From a virus, in the IMG/VR virus record IMGVR_UViG_3300008339_000029, positions 1 to 64,000 of that record: a stretch of DNA of 64,000 nucleotides. The stretch is one strand, 5' to 3'. The notes below the pieces were generated by a model. It did not search any database. It was not told the origin of the DNA and saw nothing but the letters and a program-made list of their open reading frames with translations. Positions 27,201 to 34,800 of this stretch are shown piece by piece. Made by a program: the position numbers and the translations under genes. Position 1 is the first letter of the stretch. Each line of letters begins with the position of its first letter.

Positions 27201-28797
27201 ATCTTCTTCAATTGTAGTTGGAATTAAAAAACTCAGCTCCGGTATGCCATTTGTAATACCTGCTATATCAGCTGCAAGAGGTTTAGTTCCAATAAGTAAA
27301 TTTTTAAGTCAAGTTGTTTTTGTTCCATTAAAAAATATGCAGCAATTGGGAACAGTTTTAAATAATACCTCCGGTGCTATAGTAAAAGGTCTAGTTAAAT
27401 TTTTAGGAATAAGAGCACTTGTTAGTCCAGCGATTACATCTGCAAACAGATTAGTTCAACTTAGTAAGATTATAAATCAAATTCAACCTATTGTTGCAAA
27501 AAATCTAAATAAATTAGCTAGTGTTACAAGTTCTACAAGTTGGAAATTAGGTAAAGCACTATTTAAATTTGCAGGAATTAGAGCAGTTACAACACCAGCA
27601 ATATCTGCTGCTAGAGGTTTAGTAACTCTTACACAAGTAATAAATCAAATACAGACAATTTTTAATAAAAATTTATTACAATTGTCAACAGTTCTAGGTT
27701 TTAGAAGTATTCCTTTGTTAAAAGCAATAGTCAAATTTTCATCAATTACACCTTTTGTTGCACCCGCAATTTTGACTGCAAAAGGCCTTGTAAGTTTAAC
27801 AAAAAATATAAATCAAATACAAACAATATTTTTCAAAAATTTATTAAGTTTAGGTACAGTTCTTACTGCAACATCTGGTAGATTGATAAAAGGTTTGATC
27901 AAATTTTCTGCAGTTGCATTTTTTACAGGTCCGGCAATTGTAAGTGCTATAGGGGTTAGAAAATTAAGCAGAATTTTATTAGGTATAGTTACTCTATCTC
28001 CTGTACCATTGATTACACTTGCTAGTCTATTAAGTGCTACAGCGAGTACTATGATTTCTGGATTGGTTAGATGGTCTATGATGATACCATTTATTATTCC
28101 AGCAATTTTCTCAGTTCTCGGAGTCACAAGAATATTCAGATCGTTAGCATCAATAGCTAATTTAAAAATTGATGGTATTTTAGCTCAAGTTCCTATAATT
28201 AATTCTTTAATTGCACCAATTATGAGGTTTTCTATGATAGGAATAGTAGCACCTCAATTAATTGCTGCAGGATTTGCATTAATGATTTTAGGAAAGAGTT
28301 TAAAATCAGCTACAAGTGGATTTACATCTTTTTCATTAGTTCCTTGGCCTTTATTCGCAAGTGCCCTTCCAACTATTAGTGGATTAACATCTACGTTAAT
28401 ATCATTTGGAACCAGAGGTTTGACTGCTTCTTCAGGTATAATTTCAATGGCATCTAGCTTGAATGTATTAGGAAGATCTCTAAATAATGTTTCTTCAAGC
28501 TTTGGAATTTCAACCAAATCTATGGCTGATTACAACAAAGAAAAAGATAGACTAAAAACTGTAGCTACTGCTCCAAAACCGGGGGGTAATAATGAAATAA
28601 GTTTAATACAGAGAGCAAAAGCAGCTGCAGCCTTAGGAACAGATTTAACAACCACAAGAAGAGAGGGTGCAGTAGCAGGAGGTAGAGAGACTGCTGGAAC
28701 ACAAGTTGTTCAGATAAAACCTATACAAATAGACTTGAAATTGAACGGAAGACAGTTGCAGCAGATAATTGTCGAGGCTAATTATAATAGAACTTAA
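21280..28797 (+). CDS. Tail tape-measure protein with 25 tandem 56-residue repeats
   Basis: This 2505-residue protein is the likely tail length ruler. Residues 1-110 are charged and coiled-coil. Residues 210-650 contain tape-measure-like helical regions. Residues 650-890 have several hydrophobic segments (WVKAMALLGGILMLTFG; ILSLAAAFVALGIAMLLIGK). From residue 898 to about 2294 the chain consists of roughly 25 consecutive 56-residue hydrophobic units, each with a pattern like LNPxxLxxxAxxLSxxSxPxxKGLxKLxxxxxxxPA followed by IxxITxxLxxVP. The C-terminus (2400-2505) is polar. It sits between tail terminators and the baseplate genes, the usual position. If tape-measure scaling of about 0.15 nm per residue applies, the tail would be about 375 nm long (inference). 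Confidence 0.85.
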   Translation: MDANQVKQLIKELKAAGTLTEEQAKLLRSLEREQRKVQKSTRDTQASMEDFNRGLDEVGEAFGLRLSQAFDTIEVEVEQAKRDIATMFDDLEATAPEIAASIGEEFNSAFRNALPDPKDIQAQINLNSLISDFKASFPEMGNEMQKAFKTGDIATFYKKFGDEGMKRLRDFLGDKKGFQGMKDYFKPGGDGDKGTNRFRQQLESFEPAAQKTTKVIMNWNNLFRQIGDNILNYIGFGKIIQNLMDFDKKLSNIKREFQIPTAGFSKASSSMSELVKYGAQFGLDNEKAFTLVKNIGEYAKSTNVQNLAATAKQVAAVSDATGIALENVGQLTGQMMFYGANAEKARKAFVDISKASTRFGVNVTAVAKKFQDVFPRFARMGFKAGEESLARMAAKAEKMGTDINKLLDASDKFLDINAALEASADLSLLGGAAAQVSFMDLMKAAQDGPEAMDKLMTQMTSDIGKLNKDGKLQLSMIDRQKIQKIAEASGEDVESVTNRINSRLSDAAKKAAIPPGVFNALSDDEKDFLLSKAVKQGGKWKFEGLEGMQDLKNVSKGSIQAMMNKSKSDAENMEKAAKSRQALEEKLNNLANEVLATFTMFQPYLEMLKHALDKLRAIFVRVGNVIDKVFGAETGKWVKAMALLGGILMLTFGPSAMAKFAGILFRGITSPLKMLSGLGSQIKSAFAGVGGGASKKATETLASKVTTQTPDIGGKMKGMKTPPTMLQQFSKINPAQILSLAAAFVALGIAMLLIGKGIQFAATGFATLVNSFNNAKNAGAALGAIAIVMGGFVAMVYILATASSIAAIPLLALGAAMLMLGASVYLAAKGFSILVPAIISMGKNIGATFKGAAGLIALAAALVIISPALLIFGAAGLIAAPAMIAFGYFLRGLGAAKGVNPKIISQIGDSMGSIAWGLTKLGLVAGPAALAMVSAGALMVVAVALKNISAVDVKKVSQFGQSLALISMSMIKGLVKLALVSPFAVLAMASAVSINIISQALSRIKIIDLAKMQNFGDSMGKVGSAMIKGLIKLGLVSPFTVLAIVSAGAINLISRMLADVKIVDLKKMQAFGQSLAAVSASFIFGLIKLGLVSPFVVLGVVSAAGINLISRLLNNVPVLNPKNLGMTASTMASTSGKFAKAMLKLGLVSVLTPLALLATLGILGVTKMLKAVPTLNAKTLTTTAGTVSKVVWPFTKAFLKLQPLAAFTPLALVAAAGILGVTKMLKAVPMLNPAFLIVTSSVLSKIAWPFTKSLIKLGALSVFTPFAILAAFGILTVTKTLAKVTPLNAAILITTASILNTVSGKFGKSLFKLGLLGVFAIPAIYAARSLVSITSSLSKITPLNMAILINTANALSLSSSAFSKGLKKLGFIGFLAIPAMIAAKSISIITKFLANVTPLDPVKLVMTGVAISLSAQAFSKGMKKLGFIGFFAVPALIAAKSILLITNILSRVPVLNPGILITNAITLSIISTPLSMGLKKIALLSPVAALSSISSIFILKTVRLLNQIPLLSPVKLLTTALTLSAMSTPLAKGLFKISLLTSVAMLASMSSLFILKATKYLAGIPMLNPIKLITTAVTLATMSGPLSNGLKKIGLTAPFAKLASNAALNIFKTATFLRGVPFLSPTRFLTLAYILSNTSEPIAKGLSKLSNAASVANKAAQAASGLRRVTFILLMTLPINAGKLLNIASVMTSTMGPISKGLLKLSAAGFLANRAVKAANSLLKITKTLSNLPVVSQSALKQLATTLSSTAWKLTKGLGKFAGITTVIGPAVVVAKGINSISRNLSSMPAINASSLINLASTLSKTSGKLFWGLTKFAASSVPILPAIAVAEGVKFITKQLSQVVPIDTKKLSNIAFSLAFISPVLTAGFKTFAKMGSSVIGAIFAAKGIVSVTNSLKNALHINSKKLINIGDTLYYASPNLSRGFITFSRAGYYAGLAIVAAKSLVFITRLLRGTVPLNFAKMFNIGFVLATTSSSIVVGIKKLSSGMPFVIPAISAARGLVPISKFLSQVVFVPLKNMQQLGTVLNNTSGAIVKGLVKFLGIRALVSPAITSANRLVQLSKIINQIQPIVAKNLNKLASVTSSTSWKLGKALFKFAGIRAVTTPAISAARGLVTLTQVINQIQTIFNKNLLQLSTVLGFRSIPLLKAIVKFSSITPFVAPAILTAKGLVSLTKNINQIQTIFFKNLLSLGTVLTATSGRLIKGLIKFSAVAFFTGPAIVSAIGVRKLSRILLGIVTLSPVPLITLASLLSATASTMISGLVRWSMMIPFIIPAIFSVLGVTRIFRSLASIANLKIDGILAQVPIINSLIAPIMRFSMIGIVAPQLIAAGFALMILGKSLKSATSGFTSFSLVPWPLFASALPTISGLTSTLISFGTRGLTASSGIISMASSLNVLGRSLNNVSSSFGISTKSMADYNKEKDRLKTVATAPKPGGNNEISLIQRAKAAAALGTDLTTTRREGAVAGGRETAGTQVVQIKPIQIDLKLNGRQLQQIIVEANYNRT
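23971..28161 (+). repeat. Twenty-five 168-bp (56-aa) tandem repeats inside the tape-measure gene
   Basis: Manual alignment gives unit starts at residues 951, 1007 and 2239, all in 56-residue register. The first unit, at 898, is a few residues shorter. Neighbouring units are often most alike (for example the units near 1007 and 1063, and those near 2071, 2127 and 2183, which share INQIQ), suggesting growth by local duplication. The units have diverged at the DNA level, so this is an old array. Confidence 0.85.
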
Positions 28798-28822
28798 AAT
28801 ATTTATTTATTGAGTTTTTTTT

Positions 28823-28850
28823 TATAGTTTATATTTATTGATAAACTATA
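28823..28850 (+). promoter_or_regulatory. Perfect 10-bp hairpin enclosing a TATATTTA box before the giant repeat gene
   Basis: TATAGTTTAT (28823-28832) and ATAAACTATA (28841-28850) are perfect inverted repeats around an 8-base loop. The TATATTTA box (28830-28837) overlaps the left arm and loop. The right arm ends 4 nt before the ATG at 28855. It could be an operator or a translation-control hairpin; no T run follows, so it is not a terminator. Confidence 0.5.
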
Positions 28851-28854
28851 ATTG

Positions 28855-31800
28855 ATGATTGAGAATTTTCCTTTTGAGTCTGAAGAAGAATATAGACAAA
28901 GGGTCAAATTTGAGGAGTTTTTTGGTAATTATACAGATTCAGTAAGGCAAATACTGATAAGTAAAAATGTACCTAATCCCAAGAATTTATACGACGCTTA
29001 CAAGATAAGAAAGGATAATCTTGCAAGAAATCAAACTATTTCGGCCAATTTAGATGAAAATTCTCAATATTTAAGGTCTGTTTTACTATCAAAAAATGTT
29101 GATAATATAATTGATCCAGATAAAATTTCTAAAGAAATTAGAGAAACCCTTATTTCAAAAAATATATTATTAAATACTGATAAAGATCTAGAAGAATTAT
29201 CTGAAAAGACCAGATTATCACTTTTAGCTAAAAATGAATCTCAGCTTTATGGTAAATTAGATAGAACCGGAGCAGCTGCAAGAAGGAATTTGCTACCAAA
29301 AAATGAAATTGTCAATCCAGATAGCATAGAAAGATATGCTAATGTTACAAGATTTAATTTATTAAGTAGAAATTTGACTGATATTGCTGATGTTGAAAAG
29401 GCGGCAGAAAATTATCGAAATGCTCTGTTAAATAAAAATAATTACGAAGGAACTAATCAGATATTAGATTCTAGTTCAGAAGTTCAAAGAAATAATTTAT
29501 TAGCAAAAAATAGTAATTTCAACTCTTTTGATATTGATAAGTCATCCGAAGAAATTAGAAGTAGTCTGCTTTCAAAAAATCAAATTATTGATAATGTAAA
29601 AAATAATGATTTCTCAGTAGTAAGGCAATTTCTTCTAGCAAAAAATAATTTTGAAGAAATAAATCTTGATCTTCTTGCTTCAGAAATAAGAAATAATACT
29701 CTAAATAAAAATTATTATGATGAAAGTATAGATAATAGTAATGATTATAATAATTACAGACTTTCATTACTTAGTAAAAATGAAAATAAAGTTACAGATT
29801 TAGATGAACTATCTAAAGAAAATAGAGATTATCAGCTTAAATTCAATCAAATTTCAAAAAACGTTTCGAATGAATTAGCCGATCAGGAAGAGATAAGAAA
29901 AAATTTATTAGCAAAAAATCAAACCAACCCTAAGGATCTAGATCAGGAATCAGAAACCTTAAGAAATAAATTAATTTCCAAGAATTTATCTAATTTAATA
30001 AACATTGATTTGTTATCTATAAATCAAAGATCAAATTTATTAAAGAGAAATGACTATACAGAAGCAAATGGTGAATTAGATAATATTTCTGCAATAATAA
30101 GAAATAGCACTCTGGCTAAAAATGAAAATTCCGAACGAAACATTTTAGAAGAAACTGCTATTAAAGAAAGACTCAGAATTTTGAGTAAAAATCTTAAGAA
30201 TGTTTTTGATATAGAAGGATTGGCTAGTGAAATTAGGAACAATCTTCTTTCAAAAAACACTTTTGAGGGAGGTGTAAACAACTTACTTGACGAATCTTCA
30301 ATAATTCAAAGATTAAACTTATTAGCTAAAAACGAAAATTTAAATAGAGAGGATTTAGAATTAATTGCTAATAGAATTAGAACTACTCTTGTAGCAAAAA
30401 ATCAAGTTATAGATTCTGCAGATAAAAATTTTGATAATACAAGAAAATCATTATTAGCAAGAAATCAAAATGATTTAATTGATCTTGATAGTATCGCTGA
30501 AGATTTTAGAAATGCGTCGTTAAATAAAAACCAAATTGATGCATTTTCTATAGATGAAGTATCTGAAAAGATAAGGACATCTCTAATAAATAAAAATAAT
30601 ATAAAATTATTTGATTTAGATAAACTTGCTGAAAATAATAGGAATGCTCTTCTTAGTAAAAATGAAATTATTTCGGATAATGATGTTAATAGTGATCTAA
30701 TAAGATCAAGTTTATTAAGTAAAAATCAAACTAAAACTGTTGATCTTGATGAAGAAGCCATATCTAGTAGAAATAGGCTTATTTCAAAAAATGTAAGTAA
30801 TTTAATTGGAATAGATGATTTATCAATAAATCAAAGATTTAATTTATTGAGTAAGAATCAAAATAAAGAAATTGATTTAGATAAATTAGGAGAAATACAA
30901 AGAAATAATATTTTAAAATATAATCAATTTGTAGATATTGTATCTAATTTTGAAGAGGTTGAAATATTAAGAAAAAATTTACTTGCAAGAAATCAAAATC
31001 AATTAATAGATCTTGATGAACAAGCAAAAATCCAGAGATTAAATCTTTTAAATACAAATCAGAATTTAAATTCTATAAATTTAGAAAGTGAAGTAGAAAA
31101 CTATAGAAAAGAATTACTAGCCAAAAATCAATCAGTATATAAAGATATTGATGAGGAAGCAATACCTCTTAGAAATAGTCTAATTGCTAAAAACGTAAGT
31201 AATTTAATTAACATAGATATTTTATCTATAAATCAGAGATCTAATTTATTAAGTAAAAATTATTATACTGAAGCAAACGGTGAATTAGATGAATTATCCA
31301 GTAAAATAAGATTGCCATTACTCTCTAAAAATCAGAATTTCGGAGATATTAGTCTCGATGAAGTTGCATCACCAGAAAGAATAAGACTTATCACTAGAAA
31401 TCTTAAAAAATTAATTGATTTAGATTTAGCAGCTATTCCTTATCGTGAACAATTATTGGGTAAAAATAATTATGACGATACTTTTAATAGAATTCTTGAG
31501 GAAATTGCTTTAAATCCGAGAAAAAATCTTTTAGCTAAAAATAAAGAAGATTTTTCGGAAGAACTGGAAACAATTGCTAGAATAACCAGAACTAATCTTC
31601 TAACTAAAAATTATGATATCAATAAAATAATTGATACTACATTAGACACTAATGCTTTAGAGATTAGAAGAAATTTATTAGCTAAGAACGATGTAGTAGA
31701 AGCTAATTTAGATTTAATTTCATTAAAAGCAAGAACCAATTCTCTTTCAAAAAACATATCATATGCAAGTTTAGATCTAGACCTTTATGCTTCACAATTC

Positions 31801-34800
31801 AGAGAAGAATTAAAAAGTAAAAATGTACCTTCTTTAAATGATTTAGATAAACTTGCAAATTTATATAGACAAAACCTTTTAAAATCTAATGATCCCGGAT
31901 ATACATCTGTGGGTACGGATGAATTGATAGAGATTACAAGAACTAATCTATTAAGTAAAAACAAAGGTAAAATAATAGATATTGAATTTGAAGCACTGAC
32001 TGTCAGAAATAGATTAATTTCTAAAAACATCGATGCTTTAATTGATATTGAAAAAATATCAAATGTTCAAAGAGAAAACCTTATCAGTAAAAACAAATAT
32101 ACTGAAGCAAATGGTTTACTTGATGAACAAGCTGGTGTCATTAGAAATTCTCTTCTTAATAAAAATGTAGAAGAACTATTCAATCTAGATGCCTTAGCAT
32201 TAGATATTAGAAGAAATTTAGTTAGTAAAAATCAAATAACATATTTTGATTTAGATGCTGAAGCAAAAGATATTAGAAATAAATTACTTGCATCTAATTC
32301 TGATACCCCTATAGATTTGGATAAGTTAGGATTACAAATCAGAACTTTAACATTAAGTAAAAACGAAAGTAAAAGTATCGATCTTGATAAAATTTCAGCT
32401 CAAGAAAGAGATGATTTATTATCAAAAAATGTTGAAACAAGAATAAATTTAGATTTAATTTCTGAACAATACAGAAAATTGCTTTTAAGTAGTAATGTAT
32501 TTAAATTATTTGATTTAGATGCAGAGGCTACAGAAATCAGAAATAGATTAATATCAAAAAATTTAGATAAACTTTTTGATCTGGATGAGCTGGCAACTAT
32601 TAATAGAACATCTTTATTGAAGTTCAATGAAATTTTACCAGTCGACCTAGAAAAGGATACAAATAAATTAAGAAATAAATTATTAGCTTTTAATAAAGCT
32701 CAATTTATAGATTTAGATACTTTGGCTATACGTCAAAGAGAAGATCTAATTCAAAAAAATCAAATAAAAGAATTTGATTTAGATGCTTTAGCTCTATCGA
32801 TAAGAAACACATTACTTACAAGAAATGTTTATGAAATAATAAACCTAGATAATTTAGCTTCTCAAGAAAGAAGTATACTTTTATCAAAGAACGAAACTAA
32901 AGTAATAGATCTAGATAGACTTGCAAATGAAATTAGAAATAATCTAGTTACTAAAAATGTTTATGGTTTAATTGATTTAGATATTTTAGCTAGTTCGGAA
33001 AGAAAGAATTTATTAAGTAAAAACGAAATTACATTATTTGATCTTGATGCTAATGCAGAACCTTTAAGAAATAGTTTATTATCATTCAACCAAAATCAAT
33101 TTATTGATCTTGATACGATTGCTTTACCTATTAGAACTAATACGTTAGCTAAAAATGATACTAAGCAAATTGATTTAGATGCTACTGCAACTGTTCAAAG
33201 AAATAACATTTTAAGTAAAAACATAGCATCTAGCATAAATCTAGACGCAGAAGCGGAAATTTTAAGAAAATTATTAACTGAAAAAAATCAACCTCAATTT
33301 CCTGATTTAGACAAAGAAGCTGCACCTTACAGAAAAGATTTATTAGCGAAAAATGCAGAAATTGCTATCATAAATTTAGATGCAATAGCTGCTGCAAATC
33401 GTTCAGATATTTTACAGAAAAATGTTGAAAATATTATTGATATCGAGAGATTAGCAACACAATCTCGAACAACATTATTAAGTTTCAATCAACCGCAATT
33501 TATTGATTTAGATCAGATCTCTGTCGAGCCAAGACAAAATGCACTCAATAGCAATAAAAATATTAAGATAATAAATCTTGATGCAATTGCTGCTGAAAAC
33601 AGAGATGATATTTTAGCTAAAAATAAAACAATAAGAGTTCAAGATCTTGATCAGGTTGCGGTGCCATTAAGAGCAAATTTATTAGCATTCAATATTCCGG
33701 TTTTTGGAAGTTTGGATGCAGTTGCAGAGCCAATAAGAAAACAATATGAGGCAGCGAATTCTAGAATTTTACAAATTGATTTAGATGCAACAGCTCTTCC
33801 AATAAGAACATCGTTATTAAATGCTAATGTAGAAAGATTATTTGACCTTGATCAAATAGCAGCCGGAAACAGAAGTGATCAACTCTCTAAAAATTTAGAA
33901 ACAACCATTGATTTAGATAGCTTAGCTACATCAATAAGATATGGTCTTTTAGCAAATAATACGTCTGATTTGCTAATTGATTTAGATTCTCAAGCACAAC
34001 AAGAAAGATTATTATTATTAGCTAAAAATGTATCAAATTTATTAGTTGATTTAGATGCAGAAGCACAAGGTTTAAGAACTAATTTATTAGCATTTAATCA
34101 ACCACAATTTGTTGATTTAGATGCCGAAGCTATTAGTCAAAGAAATAATTTACTTTCAAAAAATCAACCATCAACTATTGATTTAGATACTAATGCTATA
34201 AGTTCAAGAAATAATTTATTAGCATTTAATCAACCACAGTTTATTGATCTAGATAGTGTAGCAACACCCATAAGAACTAATATGCTTTCCAGCAATGTTC
34301 CAAGTATAATTGATTTGGATTCATTAGCTGCAGTCGAGAGATTAGATTTATTATCATTCAATATACCAACATTAATAGATCTTGATCAAGTTGCTCAATC
34401 TGAAAGACAAAATTTATTAGCATTTAATGTTGCTCAATTTATTGACCTTGATACAGTAGCTGCTCCTCAAAGAGCAAATTTATTAGCAAACAATCAAGCT
34501 ACAATAATTGATATAGAAGGAATCGCTGATCAAGAAAGAAATAATTTATTAGCAAGTAATCAACCTCAATTTGTAAATCTTGATGAAGAAGCTGAACCAT
34601 ACAGATTAAGTTTACTAGCAAAAAATAATCCGGATCCGGATGGAAGTCCCTTGGGCACAAATGTGTTTATTGGAGGGACCAGCGTTTTCTTAGGAGTATC
34701 AAATCTTGATATTAACGGAGCAATAATTAGAGCACTTAATAAGCTAAAGAATCAATTTATAGCAACATTAGATAGCCCTGATACTGATTTTCCACATTGG

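Noticed and set aside
24495-28517. Long antisense ORFs opposite the tape-measure gene
   Set aside because: They arise from the low-stop antisense frame of a hydrophobic Leu/Ala/Lys-rich repeat; no start context or family.
28930-34635. Regular ~66-bp repeats resembling a CRISPR or satellite array
   Set aside because: The repeats lie in one continuous reading frame, vary in the way coding repeats do, and have no constant repeat with unique spacers.
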